NCBI GenBank assembly: GCA_900541645.1
Contig: UQKQ01000007.1
Coordinates: 57,473-121,472, forward strand
Direction of reading: 5' to 3'
DNA length: 64,000 nucleotides
Source: an uncultured Collinsella sp.
GTDB lineage: Bacteria > Actinomycetota > Coriobacteriia > Coriobacteriales > Coriobacteriaceae
Shown here: one piece after another, positions 18,169 through 26,607 of the stretch
Position numbering within the stretch: position 1 is the first letter of the stretch
Layout of the letters: each line of letters begins with the position of its first letter
Notes under the pieces: model-generated
Database searches by the model: none
The model's input: the letters and a program-made list of their open reading frames with translations, nothing else
What the model was told of the DNA's origin: nothing
Position numbers and translations under genes: made by a program

Positions 18169-18726
18169 CTATGAACGCCGCTCCCTCGCATGCACGCGGG
18201 TATGCTTGCCCGCAGGCTCGTCGGGAACCATCCGATCGAGCACAATCGACGCCGCGGCCAGCAGCGCCAGAACGGCCACCACAACAAGCAAACCGGGCAT
18301 CGTCGTGCAATATGCGTTAACGAAGCCCAGGTAAGGGACACAAAAAGAAACAGTGCCGATAACACTCGAAAAAGGCGTCTGCTCGGCATCGTGCATGGTG
18401 CTTCCGTCTGCATTTTTGTTCGCAATTCCCTGCGTGCCGATCATCTGCGCGGCAGGGTCGATCTCGTACACCTGGTGCGTCACCACGGCGCCGTCCGATC
18501 GGTAAAAGGTCGCATTGTCGCCCACGGTAATATCCGTTGGCTCAACCTGGCGGACAAACACCATGGAGCCAACGGGAAGATCGGGTTCCATAGAGCCCGA
18601 GAGCACAGCAAAGGGCATGTATCCAAATGCACGAGGAACAAAAGAAACAACGGCAAGGGCTATGACAAGCGCGAACGCCAAGCTACTCAAAAGTGCAATA
18701 AATCGTTTGAGTCTACGCGCCGTCAA
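18169..18726 (-). CDS. sipW: SipW-type signal peptidase I
   Basis: Membrane signal peptidase of the archaeal/ER type used for TasA-class substrates. Two hydrophobic segments (about 10-35 and 140-165) flank the catalytic region. The nucleophile is Ser45 in LSGSMEPDLPVGS. The general base is His84 in VVTHQVYEID, replacing the Lys of bacterial LepB, which is the hallmark of SipW. The third box is around GIANKNADG. The start is a TTG at 18726 with AAGGGGG about 13 nt upstream; the spacing is a little long and the exact start is less sure than the gene. It leads the six-gene minus-strand operon and is followed by three proteins with matching signals. Confidence 0.88.
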   Translation of the reverse strand: MTARRLKRFIALLSSLAFALVIALAVVSFVPRAFGYMPFAVLSGSMEPDLPVGSMVFVRQVEPTDITVGDNATFYRSDGAVVTHQVYEIDPAAQMIGTQGIANKNADGSTMHDAEQTPFSSVIGTVSFCVPYLGFVNAYCTTMPGLLVVVAVLALLAAASIVLDRMVPDEPAGKHTRVHARERRS

Positions 18727-19135
18727 AGTGATAATTCATCCCCCTTGAGGACCTATTCGACCCATCCAAAGGTCAGCAAGTTTCAACAGGAACCGCAAGG
18801 CGCTTGAAAAGTGAGTCCGAAATAAGCCAATTTGGAATCTTTTCGTAATAAAAACATAGCGATGTGCTACACATTTTTCAATGTTTTGTCGCTAAATGCT
18901 ACTAATTTTGGCGTAAGCGGTCATTTATCCCCAAATTGGTCTGCTTTATCCAATATCTGTGACTAACCCCCTACGCAACTTCCCCATAGAGGGATTATTT
19001 TTTTGCGAAACTAAAATAATGGTACCCCCCCCCCACATTAAAACAAATTGCTGGAAGTGCCCTTTATTTCCGACCCCTTTTACTGGAGTTTTATGACAGC
19101 CCCATCTAGTTCGCAGCCCATAACCCTCTGAAAAC
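18727..19135 (-). promoter_or_regulatory. AT-rich upstream region of the sipW operon with a C10 tract
   Basis: No gene is visible in these 409 bases. The stretch is clearly richer in A+T than its surroundings. A run of ten C (G10 on the transcribed strand) lies at 19025-19034. On the minus strand it falls between a weak TTGTTT (19041-19046) and a TACCAT (19019-19024) separated by 16 nt, so slippage would alter promoter spacing. If used, the leader would be about 280 nt. The promoter call is tentative; the homopolymer is certain. Confidence 0.45.
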
Positions 19136-19458
19136 CGTGTCCCAGAATTCCCGTCCGGAGTGGGATGCGGCTTCCGCTTGTGGCCCCGTTGGGAAGCCGT
19201 ATCCCGCTTCGATCACAAATTCCGGGTCGCACTTTCCGCCAAGACCCTCAACCGGAAACTACATCCCATTTCTCGGCCGAAAACTGGGATGCGGTTTCCA
19301 CAGAGCCCCTCAACGGGAAACCGCATCCCATTCCAAAGGCAAATTCCGGGACGCAGCTTCCGCAACCCCACCCATCCGGAAATCCCATCCCACTCCGCAC
19401 ACATCCGGGCATAGAACAATCAGCTTATTAGGCCTTCCATCAATAAAGGGGCGCCCTC
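19136..19458. repeat. 62-bp-period hairpin array, copy 2
   Basis: Four units start at 19158, 19220, 19282 and 19344, again with an exact 62-bp period, then a degenerate unit about 59 bp on and the shared tail ending GGGGCGCCCTC. It has the same orientation as the array at 9403-9724, so the two form long direct repeats around the sipW operon, 9.7 kb apart. The third unit here has a perfect stem (GGGATGCGGTTTCC with GGAAACCGCATCCC). Confidence 0.85.
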
Positions 19459-19465
19459 GTGTCAT

Positions 19466-19491
19466 GAAAAAAGCCCCGAGAATCTCGAGGC
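19466..19491 (-). terminator. Terminator of the flavodoxin-like gene
   Basis: A GC-rich stem (CCTCGAG with CTCGGGG, one G-T pair) is followed on the minus strand by CTTTTTTC, a typical intrinsic terminator. Confidence 0.8.
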
Positions 19492-19536
19492 ATTCACGTT
19501 TGTACGATTGAACGCGCGGCACCGCAAGCGGCGAAG

Positions 19537-20088
19537 TTATTCGCCCAAAACGGCCTTTTTTGCGGCTGCAGCCACGTTATCCATATCTTCCTTGGTGGGA
19601 TGGTCCTTCGCGGCAACCCAGTTGTCGAGCAGCATCTTAAATCGGGCGTTGTCGGGATCTTGCTCGAGCATGGCCTCGTAGCGCTGCTTGACCGCGGGGC
19701 CCATCTTGCCCTGGCACATCGCCCAACCTGCAAGCTCGGCATCCTCAGCCAAATTGGAAGTTACGCGATCAATAATCTGCTGGTAATAGCTCTGGTCGGC
19801 CCCAAAGCCGCAGGTGCCAAACAGGAAGACGCGCTTGCCGTGCAAGGCGGAGAGCAACGCCGCGACCGACGGCGTGCACGCGCCCTTGTCGCACCAAAAA
19901 CCGACGAGCACCGTGTCGGCCGCGCAGGCGCCCTGCGCCTCGAGCGCAACCTGATCTGCGTCCGCATCGTCGCTCAACGCCGCGGCGTGGACAAACTCAA
20001 CGCCCGCAGTCTGCAGAGTGCGCTTGATCGCACCCGAAACCATCCTGGTATTACCGCTCTTGCTGTTAACCACCAAAGAGCACGTCAT
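19537..20088 (-). CDS. Flavodoxin-family protein
   Basis: About 183 residues with a flavodoxin fold. The FMN-phosphate loop is seen at VVNSKSGNTRMVSGAIKR, followed by alternating strands and helices (TVLVGFWCDKGACTPS; KRVFLFGTCGFGADQSYYQQI) that match the isoalloxazine-binding loops. The last 50 residues form a helical extension (KQRYEAMLEQDPDNARFK). Members of this flavodoxin subgroup serve as electron carriers or partners of flavin reductases in anaerobes; which one cannot be said. The ATG at 20088 has GAGG 10 nt upstream; a GTG two codons earlier is an alternative. It has its own promoter and an unusual upstream repeat block, suggesting specific regulation. Confidence 0.75.
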   Translation of the reverse strand: MTCSLVVNSKSGNTRMVSGAIKRTLQTAGVEFVHAAALSDDADADQVALEAQGACAADTVLVGFWCDKGACTPSVAALLSALHGKRVFLFGTCGFGADQSYYQQIIDRVTSNLAEDAELAGWAMCQGKMGPAVKQRYEAMLEQDPDNARFKMLLDNWVAAKDHPTKEDMDNVAAAAKKAVLGE

Positions 20089-20147
20089 AGTCACGTTGCC
20101 TCGTTTCCCCCAAAACTAAAGCCACTAATGCAATTTATTAGATGAAT

Positions 20148-20175
20148 ATCTTAGTACTAACGTGACAGATGTAAA
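20148..20175 (-). promoter_or_regulatory. Candidate promoter of the flavodoxin-like gene
   Basis: On the minus strand TTTACA (20170-20175) is separated by 16 nt from TAAGAT (20148-20153), about 60 nt upstream of the start codon. Confidence 0.5.
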
Positions 20176-20244
20176 CCACCGTCTGTCGATTGGCGACGCA
20201 GACGACATCTTTGGACAGATTTCGAACAGTATGTACTTCGGATT

Positions 20245-20336
20245 GAAACCGCCGCAGAACGTTTCACGAATGGCCGAAAACTGTTTCACAAAACGCCGTC
20301 AAATTGTGTCACGGAGTATCGTCAAAATGTTTCACG
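20245..20336 (-). promoter_or_regulatory. Four-fold 22-23 bp direct repeat upstream of the flavodoxin-like gene
   Basis: On the minus strand GTGAAAC or GTGACAC begins four units at 20335, 20312, 20289 and 20267 (steps of 23, 23 and 22). The unit reads roughly GTGAAACAnTTTGACG plus 7 nt. A step of about two helical turns is typical of cooperative regulator binding. The block lies about 85-160 bp upstream of the -35 box. Confidence 0.65.
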
Positions 20337-20410
20337 CGCTGGTAGAACGCTATATAACAAGATCGCTCTATGGGACAAACAAACCTGATTAATTTGCCCC
20401 ACGGGCTTGC

Positions 20411-22270
20411 TCACTGGGCGAACTGGCTGCGGTAGAGTTCGGCGTAGAAGCCGTCTGCCGCCAGCAGCTCGTCGTGTGTGCCCCGCTCGATAACCTGGCC
20501 GTCGCGCATCACCAGAATGCAATCGGCGTTGCGGATGGTGCTCAGGCGGTGCGCCACGACAAAGCTTGTGCGACCTGCCATAAGCTCGTCGAATGCCGCC
20601 TGAACCTGCAGCTCGGTACGCGTATCGATGCTCGAGGTCGCCTCGTCCAGCAGCAAGATAGCTGGGTCGGTGAGCATGACGCGCGCGATGCACAGCAGCT
20701 GCTTTTGACCCTGGCTAAACGTGCCGCCGTCCTCGCCGATTACCGTATCGTAGCCGCCTGGCAGCTGCACGATAAACTTGTGCGCGTGCGCGCGCTTGGC
20801 CGCCTCGATAACCTGCTCGCGCGTGGCATCTGGGCAACCGTAAGCGATGTTTTCCGCCACCGTGCCCTCGAACAGCCAAGTGTCCTGCAGCACCATGCCA
20901 AAGGCGCGGCGCAGGCTTGCACGCGTGTAATCACGCGAAGACCGGCCATCGACCATGATGCGTCCGGCATCGATATCGTAAAACCGCAGCAGCAAGTTGA
21001 TGAGCGTCGTCTTGCCGCAGCCCGTGGGACCGACGAGGGCAAAGCGCGTACCGGGTTTGGCCTCGATGCAGATATCCTGCAGCAGCTTGCGGTCGGGCAC
21101 ATAGCTAAAGTCCACGTGTTCAAAGTTCACCTCGCCCTGCGGGGCGACAAGCTCCACGGCATCCGCCGCGTCGGGCTCCTGCTCGCGCGCATCAAGCAAC
21201 GCAAACATGCGGCGCGCCGAGGCGTACGCGGTCTGGATCTGCGTGATGACGTTCGTGACCTCGTTGAACGGCTTAGTGTACTGGTTGGCGTAGGACAGGA
21301 AGATCTGCACGCCACCCACCGTGAGCGCCGCCGGCACGCCCGTGATCACACCCACGCAGCCGATCACAGCGACCACGGCATAGATGATGTTATTGATAAA
21401 GCGCGTGCCGGGGTTGGAGAGCGAACCCATAAACTGCGCGCGCTCACCCGCGGTGTAGAGCTCAGCATTGAGGGCATCGAAGCGCTGCTGAGCGTGCGTG
21501 CCGTAGGCGAAGGCGTCCACGAGCTTTTGCTCACCCACATACTCCTCGATATGGCCGCCGAGCTGGCCTTGAATGCGTTGCTGGGCCGTAAAGCTCTTAT
21601 TGGAGAGCTTGGCAATGGCACCGGCGGCAAAGATGGAAAGCGGCGTGACGAGCACCACCACGAGCGTCATGGTCAGGTTGATGGAGAGCATAAACGCGAG
21701 CGTGCCCACAATGGTGATAACGCCGGTAAAGAGCTGCGTGAAGCCCTGCAGCAGACCATCGCCCACCTGGTCGACGTCGTTGACTACGCGGCTCATAAGG
21801 TCACCATGGGCATGGCTGTCGATAAAGCTGAGCGGCATGCGGCTGAGCTTGTCGCTCGCCTCCACGCGCATGTCGCGCACTGTCTCGTAGGACAGGCGGT
21901 TGACGCAGTAGCCCTGCAGCCACTGGAAGGCCGCCGCGCCCACCACGACAATCGCAAGCTTGGTGACGAGCGGCAGCAGCGCGTCAAAGTCCACCTGCCC
22001 GGCGGCAACGATGAGGTCGATGCCCTCGCCGATGAGGATGGGCGTATAGAGTTGTAAGATCACCGAGATGGCAGCGCTCACAAACGACGCCGTAAACGAA
22101 ATGCGATGCGGGCGGACGTAGCCCAGCAGGCGGCGAGTTACCGCGCCCACGGGGTAGCGCTCGGGGTCGCCGGGCTGACGCGGGCCGTCACCCAAGTCGT
22201 TGAGGTTATCGTTGCCGGACACGTTGGCCGTCATCGTGGCAACCGAACCGGAAGAAGTATACGGATTCAT
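20411..22270 (-). CDS. ABC exporter, ATP-binding/permease subunit with canonical catalytic site
   Basis: 619-residue half-transporter. The N-terminal membrane domain has six hydrophobic segments (about 50-340). The nucleotide domain has Walker A (GPTGCGKTT), an unusual signature FSQGQ in place of LSGGQ, and Walker B with the catalytic glutamate (LLLDEATSSID). Its start codon directly follows the stop of the upstream half-transporter, with AAGGAGG in front, so the two form a heterodimer. Upstream partner sites are complementary: that subunit lacks the catalytic glutamate but has a normal signature. This is the BmrCD/LmrCD/TM287-288 arrangement with one degenerate ATP site. Substrate unknown; drug or lipid export are the usual options. 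Confidence 0.9.
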   Translation of the reverse strand: MNPYTSSGSVATMTANVSGNDNLNDLGDGPRQPGDPERYPVGAVTRRLLGYVRPHRISFTASFVSAAISVILQLYTPILIGEGIDLIVAAGQVDFDALLPLVTKLAIVVVGAAAFQWLQGYCVNRLSYETVRDMRVEASDKLSRMPLSFIDSHAHGDLMSRVVNDVDQVGDGLLQGFTQLFTGVITIVGTLAFMLSINLTMTLVVVLVTPLSIFAAGAIAKLSNKSFTAQQRIQGQLGGHIEEYVGEQKLVDAFAYGTHAQQRFDALNAELYTAGERAQFMGSLSNPGTRFINNIIYAVVAVIGCVGVITGVPAALTVGGVQIFLSYANQYTKPFNEVTNVITQIQTAYASARRMFALLDAREQEPDAADAVELVAPQGEVNFEHVDFSYVPDRKLLQDICIEAKPGTRFALVGPTGCGKTTLINLLLRFYDIDAGRIMVDGRSSRDYTRASLRRAFGMVLQDTWLFEGTVAENIAYGCPDATREQVIEAAKRAHAHKFIVQLPGGYDTVIGEDGGTFSQGQKQLLCIARVMLTDPAILLLDEATSSIDTRTELQVQAAFDELMAGRTSFVVAHRLSTIRNADCILVMRDGQVIERGTHDELLAADGFYAELYRSQFAQ

Positions 22271-24133
22271 TTAGCAGCCCTCCTTTGCGCAAGTGGATGC
22301 CGGGGCAGCCGGGGCGGATGCGGGACTTGGGACGGACGCGGGCGTCACGCTCCCCTGCTGACCCTCGAGCTCCTCGCGACGAAGCTGCGACTGGCAAATC
22401 TCGCGATAGAGCTGGCAGGTCGCGTACAGCTCGTCGTGCGTGCCCAGGCCCGCGACCGAGCCGTGGTCGAGCACGCAGATCATGTCGGCATCGCGCACGG
22501 TCGAGACGCGCTGGCTCACGATCACCGTGGTCAGTGGGAGCCCGCCCTCGGCGGCACCGCGCATGCTTCGTTCGCGAATGGCATGGCGAAGCGCCGCATC
22601 GGTCTTAAAGTCGAGCGCCGAGGCGGAGTCATCCATAATCAGGATCTGCGGCGAGCCCACCAGAGCGCGCGCAATGGTCAGGCGCTGGCGTTGGCCACCG
22701 CTGAAGTTCTTACCGCCCGCCTCGACCGGAGCATCTAAGCCCTGCTGCTTGTTACGCACGAACTCGCTGGCCTGCGCCATATCGAGCGCCGCCCAGAGCT
22801 CCTCGTCGGTCGCCGACTCGTCACGCCAGGTCAGGTTGCTGCGGATCGTGCCGCTCACCAGCGACGCGCGTTGCGGGACGGTCGCGACCACATGGCGCAG
22901 CTGATCGAGCGGCCAGGCACGCACGTCGGAGCCCATCACGCTCACGCTGCCGGTGCTCGCATCGTACAGGCGCGAGATAAGCGAGACGAGTGTGGACTTG
23001 CCGCTGCCCGTGCCGCCGATAATGCCGAGCGTCTTGCCCAGTGGGAGTTCCAGGGTCACATCGTTGACGGCATTTGCCGCGCCCGCGCCAAAGGAGAAGC
23101 TCGCATGGTCAAAGCTCAGCGCGGGAACTGGGGCGGCATTGCCCGGCTTGGGCAGCGCGACCGGCTGGTTGCCCTCATCGGTGATGCTCGGCACGCAATT
23201 GAGCACCTCGTTGATACGCGACGCACTGGCGCTCGCCTTGGTAAAGACCACAACCAGGTTGGCGACGTACACGATGGAGGTCAGGGTCTGCGTCATGTAG
23301 TTCACAAACGCCATGACCTGACCCTGCGTGAGCTCACCCACGTTGACCTGGATGCCACCCACCCACAGGATGGCGCACACGCCCAGGTTCATCACCAAAA
23401 ACGTGACGGGATTAAGGATCGACGAGAGCTTACCCACCGCGATGGCAGTATTGGCCTGGTCATCGGCAGCTTGGGCAAAGCGCTCGCGCTCGTGGTCCTC
23501 GCGCACGAAGGCGCGAACCACGCGAGCGCCTGAAAGGCCTTCGCGGCAGATAAGCGCGATGCGGTCGAGCTTTGCCTGCAGCTGCTTGTAGTACGGGATG
23601 CAGCGCGCCATGACAAACCAAAACACCAGGCCGATAGCGGGCGTGCAGATCAAAAAGATGATGCCGAGCTTAAGGTCGATGGCAAGGGCCGCGCACATGG
23701 AGCCCACCGCCAGGAAAGGCCAGCGGATGAGCATACGCACGCCCAGCGCCACGGCGAGCTGCACCTGGTTGACGTCGTTGGTAATGCGCGTGATGAGCGA
23801 CGGCGTGCCAAAGCGATCGAGCTCAGCATAGCTCAGCTTATTAATGTGCTTGTAGAGTGCGCCGCGAATGTCAGTACCCATGCCCTGCGAGGTGAGCGCC
23901 GCCATCTTTTGGCAGACGAGCGTAAACGAGATGCCGATCACGGCCATGGCGGCAAGCACCATGCCGTAGTGGACGACGGCGTCCACGTCGTGCGAGCCAA
24001 TGCCCTTATCGATCATCTGGGCAATCACCAGCGGCGTCAGCAGGTCAAAGATCACTTCGATCAACTTGCACGCAGGGCCGATCACCATATATCGGCGAAA
24101 CTTACCACCAAAACGCCTGAGCAACTCAATCAT
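22271..24133 (-). CDS. ABC exporter, ATP-binding/permease subunit with degenerate catalytic site
   Basis: 620-residue half-transporter starting at the ATG with AGGGAGC upstream (the 11 residues before it would need a TTG). Six membrane segments are followed by a nucleotide domain with Walker A (GGTGSGKST), a normal signature (FSGGQRQRL) and a Walker B that reads LIMDDSASALD. The catalytic Glu is replaced by Asp, as in the regulatory half of heterodimeric exporters. A low-complexity Pro/Ala/Ser tail ends in CAKEGC. It forms a two-gene operon with the following half-transporter. Confidence 0.9.
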   Translation of the reverse strand: MIELLRRFGGKFRRYMVIGPACKLIEVIFDLLTPLVIAQMIDKGIGSHDVDAVVHYGMVLAAMAVIGISFTLVCQKMAALTSQGMGTDIRGALYKHINKLSYAELDRFGTPSLITRITNDVNQVQLAVALGVRMLIRWPFLAVGSMCAALAIDLKLGIIFLICTPAIGLVFWFVMARCIPYYKQLQAKLDRIALICREGLSGARVVRAFVREDHERERFAQAADDQANTAIAVGKLSSILNPVTFLVMNLGVCAILWVGGIQVNVGELTQGQVMAFVNYMTQTLTSIVYVANLVVVFTKASASASRINEVLNCVPSITDEGNQPVALPKPGNAAPVPALSFDHASFSFGAGAANAVNDVTLELPLGKTLGIIGGTGSGKSTLVSLISRLYDASTGSVSVMGSDVRAWPLDQLRHVVATVPQRASLVSGTIRSNLTWRDESATDEELWAALDMAQASEFVRNKQQGLDAPVEAGGKNFSGGQRQRLTIARALVGSPQILIMDDSASALDFKTDAALRHAIRERSMRGAAEGGLPLTTVIVSQRVSTVRDADMICVLDHGSVAGLGTHDELYATCQLYREICQSQLRREELEGQQGSVTPASVPSPASAPAAPASTCAKEGC

Positions 24134-24344
24134 GTATAGGCGCTCCCTATCATCATCTCTCTTCAATCTGATTCATGATAGTACGGAGAGCCCTGGAGAT
24201 GCGTAAGCAACTCGTTACAGATGTAAGGGCGACGTTCGCTAGCGCCCAAGGCATGTAGCAGCCGATGTTTTGGCAACGCCAGCGAGCGGCATAACGCCAG
24301 GGATTCAATTATCAGATAAATGTGACCCTTCAGGCGGTTTTGGT

Positions 24345-24451
24345 CGGCTACCCGCGAGTGCCGGCAGGGCGCTTGGTAGTCGCGCGATCCCGCAGGCGAA
24401 GCCGAGGACCAGCGAGACACCAAGCGCCCTGCCGGCACTCGCGGGTAGCCG
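24345..24451. repeat. Long-arm hairpin element with a different core, copy F
   Basis: Perfect 33-bp inverted arms (24345-24377 and 24419-24451) enclose a 41-nt core. The arms extend outward imperfectly toward 24333 and 24468. The layout matches the family 1 elements but neither arms nor core share their sequence. It lies 23 nt beyond the 3' end of the SRP RNA and may terminate it. Confidence 0.8.
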
Positions 24452-24473
24452 CGGCACCAAAAAGCGCCTGCGC

Positions 24474-24570
24474 ACTCGATGGATTCGGATGCCCGACAGA
24501 GGCTCCTTATGGCTGCTTCCTTCCGGACCTGACCAGATTCGGAACATGTCGTCATCCGAACCCATCGAAC
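24474..24570 (-). ncRNA. ffs: Signal recognition particle RNA, small bacterial type (4.5S)
   Basis: The conserved domain IV hairpin is present on the minus strand (GTCAGGTCCGGAAGGAAGCA, then GCC). The ends pair over 16 nt (24476-24491 with 24553-24568). Total length is about 97 nt, as expected for the compact SRP RNA that works with Ffh. A TAAGATA box lies upstream near 24590. Confidence 0.92.
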
Positions 24571-24688
24571 GCGCTAGGCGCTCGGTATATCTTACCCGCT
24601 CTCGCTCGCCACGGCAAGATAGCTAGTTTGGGACAGGGCTTTTTTGACTACTTTTTGGCTATCCAAGCTAAACCGAACGATCATTTTA

Positions 24689-26464
24689 CTAGAGTCGGCC
24701 GAGGTCGTAGGATCGGGCGGCGGATTCACCGGCGCAGATGAGGTTGGTTATGGCTTCCTGGGAATCGAGCGCCAGCTCAAGGCCCATGGGTCTGCGACAG
24801 ACTGGCAAAACCAGGTCGATGCCCTGCCCATACACCGCATCCAGGTTGTCAGCACGACCGCCCACGACAGCGGCTACCGACTTGCCATATCGCTTGGCGC
24901 GACGCGCCACGCCCACCGGTGCCTTACCGGCGGCGGATTGCTCGTCCATATTGCCCTCGCCTGTAATGACCAGGTCGACATCACGCACGCGCTCATCAAA
25001 CCCCACGAGATCGAGCACCGTCTCAACGCCCGAACGCAACTCCGCCCCGAGCGCCAGCAGCGCGGCACCCAGGCCGCCAGCAGCACCGGCACCGGGCACG
25101 CCGAGCACCGAGCCAAATGTCCGTGCACCCTCGGGCACGCGCAACAACCCCTGAGCCCGCGCCCCGGTAATCGCTGCATCGAGCAGGCGGCCGTAGCCGA
25201 CCATCCAGCTGTCGTACCTGCTCAGCACCTCGGCATCACCCGTCGGCAGACCCTTCTGCCCGCCAAACACCGCCAGTGCGCCTCGACGCCCCACGAGCGG
25301 ATTCTCGACATCGGAAAGCACGATGATACGCGCGCCATTCAGCGCCCGAAGCGCCGGTGCCAAATCGATACTCGTCACGTGTTCAAGGCCCGCGAGACCG
25401 GGGGCGATATTGCAGCCACACTCATCGACAAGGTGGGCGCCCAGCGCCTGCAGCATGCCGGCGCCACCGTCGTTGGTGGCACTGCCGCCCAGACCAATAT
25501 AGATAGTCTTTGCACCCGCGCGAAGCGCACGAAGCATCAGTTCGCCCACGCCATAGGTTGTGGCCGCCAACGCCGCCGACTCCGTGCAAGGTGAATACCC
25601 AATACCCGCCGCCTCGGCCATCTCGATGACCGCGGACTCGTGCTCGCCGTCCACCAGCATCCGGGCAGACACGCGGTCGCCCAAGGGACCTGCAACCTCG
25701 CAGGTTGAAAGCTCGCCACCGCGTGCGGCGATGGCGTCGAGCGTTCCCTCGCCACCATCTGCCAGCGGCAAAGCGCCCAGCTCGGCATCGGGCCACACAC
25801 GGCGCACGCCTTCGGCAACGGCCTCCTCCGCCTGCGCACTCGACACGCTGCCCTTGAAGGAGTCGATCGCCAGCAGCACACGGCGGGGCCGCCGCTGCAC
25901 GGGGCCAAAGTCGACCGTCTCGTCGGTGAGATCTCCAACACCCGCGAGCGCCTCGGCGTGAGACGCATGCGCCTCAAGGTTCAAACCGCAACCGACGCCG
26001 TCGACACCGCGCAGGCCAGCAAAATAGCTGCTCAGCACTTCACGGCACTCGCCTGCCAGCACGCCGGCGGTCACATTAAACCGATGGTTCAGGCGCGAAT
26101 CGGCATTGAGGTCGTACAGCGAACCCAGCGCGCCCGCCTTGGCATCGGTCGCGCCATACGCGCAACGCCCCACGCGCGCGTTAACCATAAGCCCCGCGCA
26201 CATACAGCAGGGCTCGAGCGTCACGTAGACCGTGCAATCGGAAAGGCGCCAGCGTCCAAGCGTCTGAGCGGCGGCACACAGGGCCAAAAATTCGGCATGC
26301 GCCGAAGGATCCTGGTCGAGCTCGCGGCGATTATGCGCCCTCGCGACAATCTCGCCCGCGCGCACTACCACGGCACCAATCGGTACCTCGCCCACCGCAG
26401 CGGCGGCGCGCGCCTCCGCCAGCGCCTCGCGCATGAACTTCTCGTCGATTTCGGTGATCGTCAT
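24689..26464 (-). CDS. Fusion of tRNA adenosine deaminase (TadA) and glycerate kinase
   Basis: One uninterrupted 591-residue frame joins two unrelated enzymes. Residues 1-150 are TadA, which converts A34 to inosine in tRNA-Arg: zinc and catalytic residues are His56-Ala-Glu58 (SAHAEFLAL) and Pro85-Cys86-x-x-Cys89 (LEPCCMCAG), with NARVGRCAYGATDAKAG after them. A 40-residue linker follows. Residues 194-591 are a type 1 glycerate kinase (RRVLLAIDSFKGSVSSAQAEEA; GLGGSATNDGGAGMLQALG; ITGEGNMDEQSAAGKAP). ATG at 26464 has GGGAAGG upstream. tRNA-Ser lies just upstream on the opposite strand. No frameshift or stop is visible at the junction. It may be a true bifunctional protein or be cleaved. Confidence 0.88.
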   Translation of the reverse strand: MTITEIDEKFMREALAEARAAAAVGEVPIGAVVVRAGEIVARAHNRRELDQDPSAHAEFLALCAAAQTLGRWRLSDCTVYVTLEPCCMCAGLMVNARVGRCAYGATDAKAGALGSLYDLNADSRLNHRFNVTAGVLAGECREVLSSYFAGLRGVDGVGCGLNLEAHASHAEALAGVGDLTDETVDFGPVQRRPRRVLLAIDSFKGSVSSAQAEEAVAEGVRRVWPDAELGALPLADGGEGTLDAIAARGGELSTCEVAGPLGDRVSARMLVDGEHESAVIEMAEAAGIGYSPCTESAALAATTYGVGELMLRALRAGAKTIYIGLGGSATNDGGAGMLQALGAHLVDECGCNIAPGLAGLEHVTSIDLAPALRALNGARIIVLSDVENPLVGRRGALAVFGGQKGLPTGDAEVLSRYDSWMVGYGRLLDAAITGARAQGLLRVPEGARTFGSVLGVPGAGAAGGLGAALLALGAELRSGVETVLDLVGFDERVRDVDLVITGEGNMDEQSAAGKAPVGVARRAKRYGKSVAAVVGGRADNLDAVYGQGIDLVLPVCRRPMGLELALDSQEAITNLICAGESAARSYDLGRL

Positions 26465-26515
26465 CGTTCGCCTTCCCTGTTGCAAATTCAAAACGATGCT
26501 ATCATTACGACTCAC

Positions 26516-26605
26516 GGAGAGATGGCAGAGCGGTTGAATGCGGCGGTCTTGAAAACCGTTGAGCGCGAGAGCGTTCCGGGGGTTCGAATCCCCCTCTCTC
26601 CGCCA
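26516..26605 (+). tRNA. tRNA-Ser (anticodon UGA)
   Basis: A 90-nt class II tRNA including an encoded CCA. The acceptor stem GGAGAGA pairs with TCTCTCC. The anticodon loop CTTGAAA puts TGA at 26550-26552. A variable arm (GAGCGCGAGAGCGTTC) and a T-loop (GGGTTCGAATCCC) are clear. Confidence 0.97.
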
Positions 26606-26607
26606 CC

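Noticed and set aside
20162..20392. A 76-residue frame spanning the iterons upstream of the flavodoxin-like gene
   Set aside because: No ribosome binding site and no family match; the repeat block with two-turn spacing and a promoter on the other strand explains the region better.
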